In this document: in pieces, positions 38,064 to 51,300 of the stretch
Layout: each line of letters opens with the position of its first letter
Position numbering within the stretch: the stretch's first letter is position 1
Origin: Melioribacteraceae bacterium
Lineage (GTDB): Bacteria; Bacteroidota; Ignavibacteria; Ignavibacteriales; Melioribacteraceae
Assembly (NCBI GenBank): GCA_027030245.1
Contig: JALVFE010000016.1
Span: 1 to 64,000 of the forward strand
Reading direction: 5' to 3'
DNA: 64,000 nucleotides
The notes under the pieces: generated by a model
What the model was told of the DNA's origin: nothing
Seen by the model: the letters and a program-made list of their open reading frames with translations, nothing else
Databases searched by the model: none
Made by a program: the position numbers and the translations under genes

Positions 38064-38690
38064 TTAATTAAATGTGTTCTTAATATCTTCTACAGCGCTT
38101 TTTTGCAGAATCAATACTTGGTTATTCAGCAAATCGTAAGCAGATGCTTTGTAAGTTTCCAAAACTTTAACTTTCTCAATATTCTTACTGGAACGAAAAA
38201 CATTATTTTTAGTACCATTCGTTAAAATAAGCGCTTTCTTTCCTGCAACATCCAAAGCATTTAATATGTCCACCAATTGTTTAGTTTTTGGAGTTTCAAA
38301 ATCGAAATCTTCCACAACCAACAATTGATTGTTTTTCGCTTTAATGGACAAAGCTGATTTTCTTGCGAGCTGCTTAACCTTTTTGTTTAATTTTTGCGTA
38401 TACTTGTGCGGTTTAGGTCCAAATATGGTTCCTCCGCCAACCCACAAAGGAGATCTGATTGTACCGGCTCTGGCTGTTCCTCTTCCTTTTTGTCTCCAAG
38501 GTTTTCGTCCACCGCCTCTTACTTCACTTCTTTCCTTAGCTTTATGAGTACCTTGTCTTTGATTTGCCAAATAAGCTTTAACCGCAAGATATATCACATG
38601 GTCGTTCGGTTCCACCTCGAAAATATCTTTTTCGAGTTCAATTTTCTCACCGGCTTTCGATCCATCTATTTTTAGAACATCAACTTTCAT
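38064..38690 (-). CDS. rplD: Ribosomal protein L4
   Basis: 208-aa protein lining the upper exit tunnel. The long loop is recognisable: [40 protein letters not shown], and the globular part [20 protein letters not shown]. In E. coli L4 represses its own operon; no equivalent leader was assigned. Confidence 0.97.
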   Translation of the reverse strand: MKVDVLKIDGSKAGEKIELEKDIFEVEPNDHVIYLAVKAYLANQRQGTHKAKERSEVRGGGRKPWRQKGRGTARAGTIRSPLWVGGGTIFGPKPHKYTQKLNKKVKQLARKSALSIKAKNNQLLVVEDFDFETPKTKQLVDILNALDVAGKKALILTNGTKNNVFRSSKNIEKVKVLETYKASAYDLLNNQVLILQKSAVEDIKNTFN

Positions 38691-38699
38691 AGCAATCCA

Positions 38700-39320
38700 T
38701 TACTTTTTAATTTCCAATATTGTGTTAACAGCTCCGGGAACTGCACCTTTAATAAAAATTATATTTTTTTCGGGATCAACTTTTACTACTTTTAATCCGC
38801 GCGTGGTGGTTTTAACGTTTCCCGTTCTTCCAGCCATGCGCGTACCTTTCAAAACCCTCGAAGGATATGAGCTTTGACCGATTGATCCGGGAGCACGAAG
38901 TCTATCTTTCTGACCGTGAGTAGTTCCGCCCACACCGCCAAAACCATGACGTTTCATAACACCTTGAAATCCTTTACCTTTGCTATTTCCCGTTACTTTA
39001 ACGGTATCGCCTTCCGAGAACAACTCTACGGTGATTTTATCTCCGACATTATATTGGGTTACATCGAAGTTTTTGAATTCTCTCAAGACTCTCGGATATT
39101 TAAGCCCTTTATCCTTACAGTTTTTAAGCTGTGCTTTATTTACGTGCTTTTCTTTTTTTTCTCCAAAGCCCAATTGCAAAGCTTCGTAACCATCTTTTTC
39201 TTTTGTTCGTACACCATACACGGTGCATGGTCCGGCTTCAACAACCGTTACGGGAATTAATTGCCCGTCTTCGGAGAAAATGCTTGTCATACCTATTTTT
39301 TTTCCTAACAATCCTGGCAT
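38700..39320 (-). CDS. rplC: Ribosomal protein L3
   Basis: 206-aa early-assembly protein close to the peptidyl transferase centre. GLLGKKIGMTSIFSEDGQLI begins it and GKGFQGVMKRHGFGGVGGTT is the central loop signature, with the methylatable Gln in THGQKDRLRAPGSIG. First L protein after rpsJ. Confidence 0.97.
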   Translation of the reverse strand: MPGLLGKKIGMTSIFSEDGQLIPVTVVEAGPCTVYGVRTKEKDGYEALQLGFGEKKEKHVNKAQLKNCKDKGLKYPRVLREFKNFDVTQYNVGDKITVELFSEGDTVKVTGNSKGKGFQGVMKRHGFGGVGGTTHGQKDRLRAPGSIGQSSYPSRVLKGTRMAGRTGNVKTTTRGLKVVKVDPEKNIIFIKGAVPGAVNTILEIKK

Positions 39321-39329
39321 TTTTTCTTC

Positions 39330-39638
39330 CTATAACTTAATCTCGATATCAACGCCCGCTTGAATTTCTAATTTACTTAGGGCATCGACAGTTTTGTTAT
39401 TTGAATTATGAATATCAATAATCCTTTTGTGAGAACGGATTTCAAATTGTTCTCTTGATTTTTTATCAACATGAGGCGACCGCAGAACCGTATAAACAGT
39501 TCTTTTTGTAGGCAATGGAATAGGTCCAGAAACAATTGCCCCGGTACTTTTCACCGTTTTTATAATTTTTTCAGTTGACTTATCAATTAAAATATGATCG
39601 TAAGATTTTAACCTTATTCTAATTTTTTGACCCGGCAC
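39330..39638 (-). CDS. rpsJ: Ribosomal protein S10
   Basis: 102-aa protein of the 30S head that also acts as NusE in antitermination with NusB. Signatures are [20 protein letters not shown] and [20 protein letters not shown]. The start is GTG at 39638. It is separated from tuf by 63 bases holding a hairpin (39664-39683). Confidence 0.97.
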   Translation of the reverse strand: MPGQKIRIRLKSYDHILIDKSTEKIIKTVKSTGAIVSGPIPLPTKRTVYTVLRSPHVDKKSREQFEIRSHKRIIDIHNSNNKTVDALSKLEIQAGVDIEIKL

Positions 39639-39663
39639 TTTAACTCCTCATTTTAATAAAAAT

Positions 39664-39683
39664 GGGAGGCAATAATACCTCCC
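39664..39683 (-). terminator. Hairpin between tuf and rpsJ, partial terminator
   Basis: GGGAGG (39664-39669) and CCTCCC (39678-39683) make a 6-bp GC-rich stem with an 8-base loop, followed on the transcribed strand by ATTTTTATTAAAA. It sits just after tuf. Because rpsJ and the S10 cluster follow in the same direction without another obvious promoter, partial termination giving extra tuf over S10 transcript is a natural reading. Confidence 0.6.
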
Positions 39684-39701
39684 TTAAAAATTAATTATTT
39701 A

Positions 39702-40910
39702 TTATTCAATAATTTTGGTTACAACTCCTGCACCAACGGTTCTACCACCTTCACGAATAGCGAATCTTAAACCTTCGTCCATCGCAATTTCACTAATCAA
39801 TTCGACTCTAAGTTTAACATTATCACCAGGCATAACCATTTCGGTGCCTTCAGGCAAAGTAGCAACACCGGTTACGTCTGTAGTTCTGAAATAGAACTGA
39901 GGTCTGTAACCGTTGAAGAAAGGAGTATGTCTACCACCTTCTTCTTTAGATAAGATATAAACTTCACCTTCAAACACTTTGTGAGGCGTAATGGAACCCG
40001 GTTTAGCGAGAACCATACCTCTTTGAATTTCATTTTTATCAATACCTCTCAACAATAATCCGGCATTATCGCCAGCCATTGCGGAATCCAATTCTTTTCT
40101 GAACATTTCGATTCCGGTTACAACAGTCTTTTTGTGAACGCCAAGTCCAATCAATTCAACTTCTTCGTTCAATTTGATTTCACCTCGTTCAACTCTACCG
40201 GTTGCAACGGTTCCTCTACCGGTAATGGAAAATACGTCTTCAACCGGCATCAAGAAAGGCTTGTCAACATCTCTTTCGGGAACGGGGATGTATTCGTCAA
40301 CGGCATCCATAAGTTCCCAAATGGAATTCAATCTCGGATCATCGGGTCCAACACTTTCATCAGAAGCAGCTTCCAATGCTTGTAAAGCGGAACCTCTGAT
40401 AATCGGAATTTCATCACCCGGGAATTCATATTCATTCAACAATTCTCTCAATTCCATTTCAACCAGATCAAGCAACTCTTCATCATCTACCATATCAACT
40501 TTGTTCATATAAACAACGATTCTCGGTACACCTACTTGACGAGCCAACAAGATATGTTCTCTTGTTTGAGGCATAGGACCGTCAGTAGCCGCAACAACCA
40601 ATATCGCACCGTCCATTTGTGCCGCACCGGTAATCATGTTTTTAACATAGTCGGCGTGACCCGGACAGTCAACGTGAGCATAGTGTCTTTTATCGGTCGA
40701 ATATTCAACGTGTGCTGTTGCAATAGTAATACCACGCTCTCTTTCTTCCGGAGCGTTGTCAATACTATCAAAGGTTCTTTTTTCAGACAAACCTTTTTTT
40801 GCCAAAGCCATGGTAATGGCTGCCGTAAGAGTAGTTTTGCCATGATCAACGTGCCCGATAGTACCAATATTTACGTGAGGCTTACTCCTATCAAATTTTT
40901 CTTTTGCCAT
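39702..40910 (-). CDS. tuf: Elongation factor Tu
   Basis: Delivers aminoacyl-tRNA to the ribosome. The 402-aa protein has P-loop GHVDHGKTT (near 18-26), the switch I region [27 protein letters not shown] and SALQ-type G5 (SALQALEA), and domains 2 and 3 with [13 protein letters not shown] and [20 protein letters not shown]. This is the only tuf copy in the window; the tuf copy often found beside the tRNA-Tyr-Gly-Thr set is replaced by rpmG here. Confidence 0.98.
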   Translation of the reverse strand: MAKEKFDRSKPHVNIGTIGHVDHGKTTLTAAITMALAKKGLSEKRTFDSIDNAPEERERGITIATAHVEYSTDKRHYAHVDCPGHADYVKNMITGAAQMDGAILVVAATDGPMPQTREHILLARQVGVPRIVVYMNKVDMVDDEELLDLVEMELRELLNEYEFPGDEIPIIRGSALQALEAASDESVGPDDPRLNSIWELMDAVDEYIPVPERDVDKPFLMPVEDVFSITGRGTVATGRVERGEIKLNEEVELIGLGVHKKTVVTGIEMFRKELDSAMAGDNAGLLLRGIDKNEIQRGMVLAKPGSITPHKVFEGEVYILSKEEGGRHTPFFNGYRPQFYFRTTDVTGVATLPEGTEMVMPGDNVKLRVELISEIAMDEGLRFAIREGGRTVGAGVVTKIIE

Positions 40911-40950
40911 CGATTTCTCCTTATTATTTTTACTTAAATGTTATTTCAAA

Positions 40951-43053
40951 CTATACGGATTCAAGAGATTTTCCTTTTTGCGTTTTCTCCACAATTTCAT
41001 CGGCAACACTTTTCGGTACTTGCGCATAATGAGAAAACTGCATTGTGTATATCGCCCTACCTTGTGTCATAGATCGAATGGTAGTAGCGTAACCAAACAT
41101 TTCCGAAAGAGGCACTTGAGCTTTAATAACCTGTGCATCTTTTCGGGCATTAAATCCTAAAATTTTACCTCTTCTTGAATTAAGATCTCCCATCACATCA
41201 CCCATATATTCTTCGGGTGTTGTAACTTCAATATCCATAATAGGTTCCAATAATACCGGTCCGGCTTTTAACGCTCCGTTTCTAAATGCCATGGAACCGG
41301 CAACCTTAAACGAAAGTTCATCCGAGTCAACTTCGTGATAAGATCCGTCGTACAACTTTACCTTAACATCTACAACTTGATATCCGGCAATCACGCCGTT
41401 TCTCATTGCTTCTTGTATTCCGTTCGAAACGGCTGGTATATATTCTTTAGGAATAGCTCCGCCAACAATCGCATTTTCAAATTCATAACCTTTTCCGGGC
41501 TCGTTGGGTGAAATTTCAATCCACACATGTCCGTATTTACCACGACCTCCGGATTGTTTTACAAATTTACCTTCAGCCTGAACGGTTTTAGTAATTGTTT
41601 CCCTGTAAGCAACTTGAGGCTTACCAATATTAGCATCAACTTTGAATTCACGTTTCATTCTGTCAACTAATATCTCCAAGTGCAATTCGCCCATACCGGA
41701 GATAAGAGTTTGATTCGTCTCTTCATTAACTTTCACCTTAAACGTAGGATCCTCATCCGAAAGTTTTTGCAATGCTTCGGATAATTTATCTTGATCCGCT
41801 TTGGTTTTCGGTTCTATGGCGATTTGTATAACCGGTTCAGGGAACGCCATTTTTTCCAAAATAATCGGATCGTCTTCGGTACACAAAGTATCGCCTGTTC
41901 TCGTATGTTTCAACCCTACAATCGCACAAATATCACCAGCTCTAACTTCTTCCATTTCCTCCCTGTGATTGGCATGCATTAAAAGCACGCGCCCTACTCT
42001 TTCCTTCTTCTCGGAAACAGAGTTATAAACATAAGAACCGGCTTTCAAAGTACCGCTGTAAACTCTTATATAAGTTAATCTTCCAACAAACGGATCTGTC
42101 ATTATCTTGAAAGCCAATGCCGTAAACTTTTCATTAGGATCTATTTTTCTTGTTACCGTATCATTTTTATGAGCATGATGCGCAACCAAATCGCCCATAT
42201 CAACAGGCGAGGGCAAAAATTCAACAACACCGTCGAGCAATTTTTGGACGCCTTTATTCTTAAAAGCCGATCCGCAAATCACGGGAACAATTTTTAATTG
42301 AATTGTTGCCTGACGTAAAACATTCTTGATTTCATCTTCCGTAATTTCTTCGCCTTCCAGATATTTTTCAAGAAGCGTATCATCAACATCCGAAACGGCT
42401 TCCAACATAATGGTTCTATGCTTCTGAGCCAATGGAACCAAATCTGCGGGAATTTCAATATCTTCGTATGTCGCACCCAACGTCTCGTCGTGGTACATTC
42501 TTGCTTTCATTGTAATCAAATCAATAACGCCGGCAAACATATCGCCTTCGCCAATCGGCAACGTTATCGGGATAGCGTTTGCACCGAGTCTGTCTCTCAT
42601 CATCTGAACAGCATTAAAGAAATCAGCACCAACCCTGTCCATTTTATTCACAAAAGCGATTCTCGGCACTTTATATTTATCCGCTTGTCTCCATACAGTT
42701 TCCGACTGAGGTTCTACACCGCCTACAGCGCAGAACAATGCAATTGCACCGTCCAAAACCCTCAAGGATCTTTCCACTTCCACGGTGAAATCAACGTGTC
42801 CGGGAGTATCAATAATATTTATAAGATGGTCTTTCCAGTAAGCAGTAGTTGCCGCACTTGTAATAGTTATACCGCGTTCTTTTTCCTGCTCCATCCAATC
42901 CATAGTAGCGGCGCCATCGTGTACTTCACCCAATCTATGCACTCTTCCGGTATAGTACAAAATTCTTTCGGTCGTTGTAGTTTTACCGGCATCGATATGC
43001 GCCATGATACCGATATTTCTAACTTTATTTATGTCAACTCTTTTTTTAGCCAT
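40951..43053 (-). CDS. fusA: Elongation factor G
   Basis: Translocase GTPase of 700 aa. The G domain has [39 protein letters not shown] and [10 protein letters not shown], and domain IV has [13 protein letters not shown] and the RGKILG loop region of domain V. Standard length. Located between rpsG and tuf, completing the str cluster. Confidence 0.98.
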   Translation of the reverse strand: MAKKRVDINKVRNIGIMAHIDAGKTTTTERILYYTGRVHRLGEVHDGAATMDWMEQEKERGITITSAATTAYWKDHLINIIDTPGHVDFTVEVERSLRVLDGAIALFCAVGGVEPQSETVWRQADKYKVPRIAFVNKMDRVGADFFNAVQMMRDRLGANAIPITLPIGEGDMFAGVIDLITMKARMYHDETLGATYEDIEIPADLVPLAQKHRTIMLEAVSDVDDTLLEKYLEGEEITEDEIKNVLRQATIQLKIVPVICGSAFKNKGVQKLLDGVVEFLPSPVDMGDLVAHHAHKNDTVTRKIDPNEKFTALAFKIMTDPFVGRLTYIRVYSGTLKAGSYVYNSVSEKKERVGRVLLMHANHREEMEEVRAGDICAIVGLKHTRTGDTLCTEDDPIILEKMAFPEPVIQIAIEPKTKADQDKLSEALQKLSDEDPTFKVKVNEETNQTLISGMGELHLEILVDRMKREFKVDANIGKPQVAYRETITKTVQAEGKFVKQSGGRGKYGHVWIEISPNEPGKGYEFENAIVGGAIPKEYIPAVSNGIQEAMRNGVIAGYQVVDVKVKLYDGSYHEVDSDELSFKVAGSMAFRNGALKAGPVLLEPIMDIEVTTPEEYMGDVMGDLNSRRGKILGFNARKDAQVIKAQVPLSEMFGYATTIRSMTQGRAIYTMQFSHYAQVPKSVADEIVEKTQKGKSLESV

Positions 43054-43069
43054 TTATAATTAAACTTCC

Positions 43070-43537
43070 TTACCATTTAAAGTGAGCAAATGCTTTATTT
43101 GCTTCAGCCATTCTGTGAACATCGTCCTTTTTCTTAACGGAAGGACCTTCTCCGTTAGACGCCGCAATTATTTCAGCGGCTAATCTTAATGCCATTGATT
43201 TATCTTTACGTTCCCGCGAATAATTTCGCAGCCATCTTAAAGCCAGCGCAATTCTTCTTTCCGCACGAACTTCCATAGGGACTTGATACGTAGCACCACC
43301 GACTCGTCTACTTCTAACTTCAACCAACGGTTGAACATTTTGTACCGCTTTATTGAAAACCTCCAATGCAGGTTTTTTTGTTCTTTTTTCAATTATATCG
43401 AAAGCCTCATACAAAGCCTTGCGCGCAACCGACTTTTTCCCGTCCCACATAATGTAGTTAATAAATTTAGCCACAAGTACATCATTGTATTTGGGATCGG
43501 GTTTAATATACCTTTTTTCTGCTCTTCGTTTTCTCAT
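43070..43537 (-). CDS. rpsG: Ribosomal protein S7
   Basis: 155-aa primary binding protein of the 30S head and the str operon regulator in E. coli. [18 protein letters not shown]-like N-terminus ([20 protein letters not shown]) and [20 protein letters not shown] are visible. The gap to rpsL is 10 bases. Confidence 0.97.
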   Translation of the reverse strand: MRKRRAEKRYIKPDPKYNDVLVAKFINYIMWDGKKSVARKALYEAFDIIEKRTKKPALEVFNKAVQNVQPLVEVRSRRVGGATYQVPMEVRAERRIALALRWLRNYSRERKDKSMALRLAAEIIAASNGEGPSVKKKDDVHRMAEANKAFAHFKW

Positions 43538-43547
43538 AGTTTAATTC

Positions 43548-43922
43548 TTATTTTTTAGGACGTTTAGTACCGTATTTTGATCTTGCTTTTTTTCTGTCTT
43601 CCACACCGCTTGTATCCAATGTTCCTCTAATAATATGGTAACGAACACCGGGTAAATCTTTAATTCTTCCACCTCGTATAAGAACAATTGAGTGTTCTTG
43701 CAGGTTGTGTCCTTCACCCGGAATGTAAGCGGTAACTTCAATTCCGTTTGTCAGTCTTACTCTTGCTACTTTACGTAAAGCCGAATTGGGCTTTTTGGGT
43801 GTTGTTGTGTAAACACGAGTACAAACACCTCTTTTTTGCGGACAAGCTTCTAAAGCCGGAGCTTTATTTTTTGCTTTAATCTGCTTTCGCCCTTTTCTGA
43901 CCAACTGATTAATTGTTGGCAA
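43548..43922 (-). CDS. rpsL: Ribosomal protein S12
   Basis: 124-aa decoding-centre protein. It contains [20 protein letters not shown] and [20 protein letters not shown]; the Lys pair in TPKKPNS is the streptomycin-sensitive form. The start is TTG at 43922 after GGAGGAG. It opens the str cluster 95 bases after rpoC. Confidence 0.97.
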   Translation of the reverse strand: MPTINQLVRKGRKQIKAKNKAPALEACPQKRGVCTRVYTTTPKKPNSALRKVARVRLTNGIEVTAYIPGEGHNLQEHSIVLIRGGRIKDLPGVRYHIIRGTLDTSGVEDRKKARSKYGTKRPKK

Positions 43923-43992
43923 TTATCTCCTCCAAAAAACTATTTAAATTAAAATTCAGACTCAAAATTTAGAAAGATATATAAATAAAAGC

Positions 43993-44028
43993 AAGCTATT
44001 CAAACAAATTTTAGCAATTAAATAGCTT
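43993..44028 (-). terminator. Weak hairpin at the end of rpoC
   Basis: AAGCTATT (43993-44000) pairs with AATAGCTT (44021-44028), the latter inside the last rpoC codons. The transcribed strand continues GCTTTTATTTATATA. With AU-rich arms and a 20-base loop it is at best a partial terminator between rpoC and the str cluster. Confidence 0.35.
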
Positions 44029-47000
44029 TATCTTCCTCTTTTATTTCTTCACCAGTACCGGTTTCTTCCTCTTTGGTTTCTTCAACTTCAAGAATTATAT
44101 TTTCATATTTTCGCAGACCTGTTCCGGCGGGAATCAAATGTCCCATCACTACGTTTTCTTTCAAGCCTGTAAGATGATCTACCTTAGCTGCAATTGCCGC
44201 ATTTGCCAAAACTTTAGTTGTTTCTTGGAAAGATGCGGCCGAAATAAAGCTTTCGGTTGATAGTGCCGCTTGAGTAATTCCAAGCAAAACATTTCCGAAA
44301 GTAGCAGGTTCGGCATTTCTTACTTGTGGTACGGTTTTTCCGGCTTTTTCGAATTCCATTTTAATTTCACGATATTTTGCTTTCGGGATTAATTCACCAA
44401 CTCTAAATTTGGAATCGCCGGGTTCTTCGATAACCACCATGTTTCTTAATCTTGCATTTTCCTCGAATAATTTATTTCTATCAACATAATCTTCTTCTAT
44501 AAAATTGGTATCGCCCGAGCTAATGATTCTAAGTTTTTGCAGCATTTGTTTAACAATAATTTCAATGTGTTTATCATTAATTTTAACACCTTGCAACCGG
44601 TAAACATCCTGGATTTCATTAACCAAGTATTCTTGCACCGCATTGGTACCTTTTATTTTCAAAATATCATGCGGGTTAATCGGTCCGTCGGTAATTTTTT
44701 CACCGGCCGGAATATCATCGCCTTCTTGAACAAGTACATGTTTACCGTAAGGAACATTATATACTTTTTTGAATTCGCCGTCTTCCGATTCAACAATAAT
44801 TTCCCTTGAACCTTTTTTGCGAGCGCCAAATTTTACCGTACCGTCAATTTCCGAAACTATTGCAGGGTCATGCGGCGCTCTTGCTTCGAATAATTCGGTA
44901 ACACGGGGCAAACCACCGGTAATATCCCTCGATTTACTGGTTTGTTTGGAAATTTTCGCAAGGGTAGTTCCAGCCGAGATAACTTCTCCCTCTTCAACGG
45001 CCAGATAAGCGCCAATTGGTAATGGGAACACTTTTTCCGATCCGTCTTCGCTTCTGATTACTATACTCGGTGTAAGGTTTTTATCTTTAGACTCAATCAC
45101 AACTTTTTGCACGTGACCGGTTTGTTCGTCGGCTTCTTGCTTAATTGTAACGTTATCGATAAAGTCTTTAAAGTAAACGCGACCTGAAACTTCCGTAAGT
45201 ATAACGGCATTGTACGGATCGTGATTGTAAAGAGGTTGCCCCTTTTTAATTTTTTGACCTTCTTCTACCAATAATTCAGCACCGTAAGGAATTTCGTATT
45301 TTTTAATTTGCCTGTTATCTTCATCGAAAATTCCAATGGAACCTCTTCTTCCTGTAACTACTTTTATCTTTCCTCTGAAGTCTTCTTTTTCCACATAATT
45401 GATTTTATCATATTTTACCGTACCTTCAACATTGGTTTCAACTTGCGATTGACTTGCTATACGGGATGAGGTACCACCAAGGTGGAAAGTACGCAGAGTA
45501 AGCTGCGTTCCGGGTTCACCGATGGATTGAGCGGCAATAATACCAACAGCTTCACCAATTTCCACAAGTTTTCCCGTGGTCAGGTTTCTACCATAACATT
45601 TCGCACAAACACCTCGTTGGGCTTCGCAAGTAAGAACAGTTCTAATGTATACAGAATCTATGTTAGCTTCGTCAATTCTTTCTGCAATTTCTTCGCTAAT
45701 CAACTCTCCGGCTTCGATGATTAATTCGTCCGTTCTCGGATCGTAAACATCTTCTTGTGCAACGCGACCGGTAATTCTTTCGGCGAGCGGTTCCCTTTCA
45801 AGTTCCACATCTTTTAACGCCGAAACATAAACACCTCTAATCGTACCGCAATCGTCTTCGGTAACAATAACATCCTGAGCAACGTCGGTTAATCTTCTGG
45901 TAAGATAACCAGCATCCGCTGTTTTAAGCGCGGTATCGGCAAGACCTTTTCTTGCACCGTGGGTTGAGATAAAGTATTCGAGAACCGAAAGACCTTCTTT
46001 GAAGTTTGCCACAATCGGGTTTTCAATAATTTCACCCGATTGACCGCTCAAACTTTTTTGGGGTTTCATCATCAACCCTCTCATACCCGCTAACTGCCTT
46101 ACCTGTTCTTGCGAACCTCTAGCGCCGGAATCAACCATCATATGCAAGGAATTAAAGCCGTTCTGGTCGCTTTTAAGTTTTTCCATCAACGATTTACTAA
46201 CGTTATTCGTTGTGTGCGTCCATACGTCAATAATTTTATTATATCTTTCGGCATCCGTAATCAAACCCTGTTCATGCTCGTTTAATATTTGAGCAACTTT
46301 TTTATTTGAATCTTCAATAAGTTTCGTTTTCTCATCGGGAACAATCATATCACTAAAGCTGATGGAAATTCCAGCAGCTGTTGCATATCTATAGCCAAGC
46401 GCCTTCAAATCATCCAGAAACTTAGCGGTGACTTCATTTCCGAGTTTGATAAACATCTTATAGATAAAGCCACTAAATACTTTCTTAATTAATAACTCAT
46501 TATAGAATCCCATTTCTTTCGGGACTATTTGATTAAATATTACACGTCCGGTGGTAGTTTCAATCATTTCCCCGTCAATCTTCACTTTTATTTTTGCGTG
46601 AAGATCTACAACCTTGGCATCATAAGCGATTAATACTTCTTCGCGGTCATTAAATACCATTCCTTCCCCTTTTGCACCGGGAAGAACTTTCGTAAGATAA
46701 TAGCAACCCAAAATGATATCTTGAGTAGGAACAACAATCGGGCTGCCGTTTTGCGGGGATAATATATTATGACTCGAAAGCATTAAGAGAGCAGCTTCCA
46801 ACTGGGCTTCATAAGAAAGCGGAACGTGAACAGCCATTTGGTCACCGTCAAAATCCGCATTAAACGCAGTACAAACCATCGGGTGTAATTGGATTGCCTT
46901 ACCGTCAATCAACTTAGGTTGAAATGCTTGAATTCCCAGCCTGTGCAAAGTAGGCGCACGGTTTAAGAGTACGGGATGGCTATCGATTAATTTTTCAAGA

Positions 47001-48265
47001 ATATCCCAAATCACCGGTTCTTTACGGTCGACGGCTTTTCTTGCACTTTTTACCGTTTTATAATAACCGCGATCGATTAATTTTCTAACAATGAAGGGTT
47101 TAAATAATTCAACAGCCATATCTTTAGGCAAACCGCATTCGTGAAGTTTCAATTCCGGCCCAACCACAATTACCGAACGTCCGGAATAATCAACCCTTTT
47201 ACCAAGCAAATTTTGTCTGAAGCGACCTTGCTTACCTTTCAACATATCGCTTAAAGATTTTAGCGGTCTGTTTCCATCGCTGCGAACGGCGGTTGTTCTT
47301 CTTGAGTTATCAAACAGTGCATCCACTGCTTCTTGCAACATTCTTTTTTCGTTTCGAAGGATTACTTCGGGAGCTTTAATATCAATCAATCTTCTTAATC
47401 TGTTATTTCTGATAATAACCCGTCTATAAAGATCGTTCAAATCGCTTGTTGCAAATCTACCGCCTTCCAACGGAACCAAAGGTCTTAATTCCGGTGGAAT
47501 TACGGGTATTATACTCATCACCATCCATTCGGGTTTATTTTCAACCTTACCTTCACGCGGACGGAAAGCTTCCAAAACTCTCAATCGCTTAAGCAGATCG
47601 TTTCTTTTTTGTTGCGAGTTTTCGTGTTTCAGTCTTTCTTTCAACTCTTTAAACGTAGCTTCTATATCAATTTGCTTCAATAATTCCCTTACGCCGTCTC
47701 CACCGATTTTCGCAATAAATTTTTTCGGATCGTCATCATCCAAAGAGTCGTTTTCAAAAGGCAAAGAGCTTAAAATTTCAAAATATTGATCTTCGGAAAT
47801 CAAATCTTTTTTATTAAGTCCGGTTGTACCCGGATTAATCACAACGTAAGATTCATAGTAAATTATCTTTTCCAATTCCTTGGTGGTCATACCAATAATA
47901 TTACCGATTTTAGACGGAAGAGCTTTGAAGAACCAGATATGAACAATAGGTACGGCAAGCGAAATATGACCCATTCTTTCCCTTCTTACGCTTTTCAACG
48001 TAACTTCAACACCGCATCTATCGCAAACAATGCCTTTGTAACGAATACCTTTGTATTTACCGCATGCGCATTCCCAATCTTTTACCGGTCCGAATATTTT
48101 TTCGCAGAAAAGTCCGTCTTTTTCCGGACGGAACGAACGGTAATTAATTGTTTCCGGCTTCGTTACTTCACCATGGGACCTCGATAAAATGTCATCGGGG
48201 CTTGCCAAGCTGATTGTTAACTTATCAATTCTTTTGAATTTTGTTTCTTGAGCTCTATATCTCAT
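44018..48265 (-). CDS. rpoC: RNA polymerase beta' subunit
   Basis: The 1415-aa largest core subunit. The absolute signature [16 protein letters not shown] places catalytic Asp residues at about 471, 473 and 475. The N-terminal zinc site [20 protein letters not shown] and the second zinc site with [16 protein letters not shown] are present, as is the trigger-loop [16 protein letters not shown]. The C-terminus ends in a Glu-rich tail. No intein or split. It follows rpoB after 35 bases. Confidence 0.98.
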   Translation of the reverse strand: MRYRAQETKFKRIDKLTISLASPDDILSRSHGEVTKPETINYRSFRPEKDGLFCEKIFGPVKDWECACGKYKGIRYKGIVCDRCGVEVTLKSVRRERMGHISLAVPIVHIWFFKALPSKIGNIIGMTTKELEKIIYYESYVVINPGTTGLNKKDLISEDQYFEILSSLPFENDSLDDDDPKKFIAKIGGDGVRELLKQIDIEATFKELKERLKHENSQQKRNDLLKRLRVLEAFRPREGKVENKPEWMVMSIIPVIPPELRPLVPLEGGRFATSDLNDLYRRVIIRNNRLRRLIDIKAPEVILRNEKRMLQEAVDALFDNSRRTTAVRSDGNRPLKSLSDMLKGKQGRFRQNLLGKRVDYSGRSVIVVGPELKLHECGLPKDMAVELFKPFIVRKLIDRGYYKTVKSARKAVDRKEPVIWDILEKLIDSHPVLLNRAPTLHRLGIQAFQPKLIDGKAIQLHPMVCTAFNADFDGDQMAVHVPLSYEAQLEAALLMLSSHNILSPQNGSPIVVPTQDIILGCYYLTKVLPGAKGEGMVFNDREEVLIAYDAKVVDLHAKIKVKIDGEMIETTTGRVIFNQIVPKEMGFYNELLIKKVFSGFIYKMFIKLGNEVTAKFLDDLKALGYRYATAAGISISFSDMIVPDEKTKLIEDSNKKVAQILNEHEQGLITDAERYNKIIDVWTHTTNNVSKSLMEKLKSDQNGFNSLHMMVDSGARGSQEQVRQLAGMRGLMMKPQKSLSGQSGEIIENPIVANFKEGLSVLEYFISTHGARKGLADTALKTADAGYLTRRLTDVAQDVIVTEDDCGTIRGVYVSALKDVELEREPLAERITGRVAQEDVYDPRTDELIIEAGELISEEIAERIDEANIDSVYIRTVLTCEAQRGVCAKCYGRNLTTGKLVEIGEAVGIIAAQSIGEPGTQLTLRTFHLGGTSSRIASQSQVETNVEGTVKYDKINYVEKEDFRGKIKVVTGRRGSIGIFDEDNRQIKKYEIPYGAELLVEEGQKIKKGQPLYNHDPYNAVILTEVSGRVYFKDFIDNVTIKQEADEQTGHVQKVVIESKDKNLTPSIVIRSEDGSEKVFPLPIGAYLAVEEGEVISAGTTLAKISKQTSKSRDITGGLPRVTELFEARAPHDPAIVSEIDGTVKFGARKKGSREIIVESEDGEFKKVYNVPYGKHVLVQEGDDIPAGEKITDGPINPHDILKIKGTNAVQEYLVNEIQDVYRLQGVKINDKHIEIIVKQMLQKLRIISSGDTNFIEEDYVDRNKLFEENARLRNMVVIEEPGDSKFRVGELIPKAKYREIKMEFEKAGKTVPQVRNAEPATFGNVLLGITQAALSTESFISAASFQETTKVLANAAIAAKVDHLTGLKENVVMGHLIPAGTGLRKYENIILEVEETKEEETGTGEEIKEEDKAI

Positions 48266-48300
48266 AAAGCTATCTCCTTAAACGTAAAACTTTAATTAAT

Positions 48301-51300
48301 TTAATTTGCTTTTACATTAAGGCCTAAGCCTTGCAGTTCTTTTATTAATACGTTAAACGACTCGGGAATTCCGGGTTTACCCAAATTATCCCCTTTAACT
48401 ATCGCTTCGTATGTTTTTGCCCTTCCTTGCACATCATCGCTCTTCACGGTTAATATTTCTTGAAGAACATGGGCCGCTCCGTAACCTTCGAGCGCCCAGA
48501 CTTCCATTTCCCCGAACCTCTGACCTCCGAACTGCGCTTTACCACCCAACGGTTGTTGGGTTATTAAAGAATAAGGCCCAATCGAACGGGCATGTAATTT
48601 ATCGTCAACCATATGTCCGAGTTTCAACATATAGATATAACCGCAAGTTACTTTTTGATGGAATTTCTCTCCGGTTCTACCGTCGTAAAGAGTTGTTTTA
48701 CTGCCTTCTTCCAGTTCGGCCTTTCTCAACCATTCTTCCACATCCTTAACGCTTGCGCTGTCAAAAATAGGGGTTTCGAATTTTAATCCGAGTTTTTTAC
48801 CGACCCAACCCAGCGCAGTTTCATAAAGCTGTCCCAAATTCATACGGGAAGGCACGCCAAGCGGATTCAACACGATATCAACCGGCGTTCCGTCTTCGTG
48901 ATATGGCATATCTTCCACTGGTACAATTTTGGCAACCACACCTTTGTTTCCGTGGCGACCTGCCATTTTATCTCCAACGGACAGTTTTCTTTTCTTAGCG
49001 ACGTAAACTTTTGCAAGCTGTACGATTCCGGGAGGAAGTTCGTCGCCACTTTGAATATTAATCTTTCTGCGTTTGAATTCTTCTTCAAGATCGGAAATCA
49101 CTTCGAAGTAATTCACATATAATTTTTTAATCAATTCATTTGTTTTCTTATCATCAAACCAATCTTTGGTATAATCAAGTTTAGTTACGTCCGAAAGACC
49201 GGCAAATGTTTTGTCATTAATTTTGGTTTTGTTTTTAATGACAATAGTTCCGTCGAGATCTCTTATACCCAAAGAAGTTTTACCCGAAGTAATAGCAGTC
49301 AGTTTAGAGACCAGTTTTTCGTAATACTTTTCTTTAGACCTTTGAATTTCTTCTTCCAATTTTTCAAGCTGTTTCTTTTCAATTTTCTTCGTTTCGGCAT
49401 CTCTTTTCTTTCTGCTAAACAAACGGGTTTTTATAACAGTACCTTTCAATCCCGGAGGTGCTTTAAGCGAAGAATCCTTGACGTCTCCGGCTTTGTCTCC
49501 GAAAATCGCCTTCAATAATTTTTCTTCGGGTGTCGGATCGCTTTCACCTTTCGGGGTTATTTTTCCAATAAGAATATCGCCTTCTTTTACTTCCGCGCCT
49601 TCGCGGATAATTCCGTGTTCGTCAAGATTTTTAGTCGCTTCTTCACTAACGTTGGGAATATCCCTTGTTAATTCTTCCGCTCCGCGTTTTGTTTCACGGA
49701 CTTGAAGTTCGAATTCTTCAATATGAATTGACGTATAAACATCTTCAGCAACTATTCTTTCACTTATGATAATCGCATCTTCGAAATTGTATCCGTTCCA
49801 AGGCATGAAAGCAACGGAGATATTTTTACCCAGAGCCAATTCACCATGATCGATTGCGGGTCCATCTGCGAGCACATCTCCTTTTTTAACTTTCTGACCT
49901 ACTTTAACAATCGGTTTTTGGTTAAAACATGTTTCTTGGTTCGTTCCGGCAAATTTAATTAAGTTATAAGTAACTCTTTTTTCGTCGTCGAACGAAGTTA
50001 GCGCTTCATCGCTGTTTTCATCGAAATCATATTTAACGATAATTTTTTGCGCATCTACAAATTCCACTACTCCGTTATCTTCAGCTAATAATACCGATCG
50101 GGAATCGTGAGCCACTTTACCTTCCATTCCCGTTCCCACAATCGGTGCTTCCGTTACAAGCAACGGAACGGCTTGACGTTGCATGTTCGAACCCATCAAT
50201 GCTCTGTTCGCATCGTCATGTTCCAAAAACGGGATTAACGATGCGGCGGCACTAACTATCTGCGCCGGGGCAACGTCCATATAATGTATATCTTTAGGTT
50301 GAACAATCGGGAATTCGCCTTTGTGACGGCATTTAACCCTTTCGTTCAAAAATTCACCCTTTTCGTTAACCGGAGCATTTGCTTGCGCAATCGTGTATTC
50401 ATCTTCTTGATCCGCACTTAAATACTCGACTTCTTTAGTTACTCTACCGTTTTTAACTTTTCTGTAAGGGGTTTCCAGAAATCCGTAGTTGTTAACTTTT
50501 GCATAGATTGTAAGTGATGAAATCAAACCGATATTGGGACCTTCGGGGGTTTCGATGGGGCAAAGACGTCCGTAATGAGAATGATGAACGTCGCGAACCT
50601 CAAAACCTGCACGTTCACGAGTGAGTCCGCCGGGACCCAATGCGGAGACTCTTCTTTTATGTGTCAATTCCGCAAGCGGATTCGTTTGATCCATAAACTG
50701 GGATAACTGATTCGTTCCGAAGAAAGCATTTATCACACTGCTCAACGTTCTGGCGTTTACCAAATCTTGCGGCTGCATGTTATCGGTGTCCCGCATATTC
50801 ATTCTTTCTTTGATGGTTCTCGCCATACGCGCCAGTCCCACATTAAACTGCTGCATCAATTGTTCGCCAACCGTTCTAACCCTTCGGTTTCCAAGGTGGT
50901 CGATGTCATCAACGTTCACATTTCCGTTTTTTAAGTGGATGATATTCTTCATAATGGTTACGATATCTTCCACGGTCAATACTCGTACATCAAGGGGTAT
51001 ATCCAATCCCAACTTATCGTTCATTCTAAATCTGCCAACTTCGCCCAGGTCGTATCTTTTTTCGTTGAAAAATAATTTATCAATCAAAGCTTGTGCGGTT
51101 TCAATATCAGGCGCTTCACCCGATCTAAGTTGTCTGTATATTGCGAACAATGCTTCTTCTTTAGTTTGGGCAGGGTCTTTTTTAAGTGTATTTAAGATTA
51201 AGTCTTGGTCGGGCGAAATCTCGGTAGTGATAAGTTTAATCTCTTTAACTTCCGAGTTTTTAATATTCTCAATAATTTCTTCGGTTAATTCTTCGTCCTT

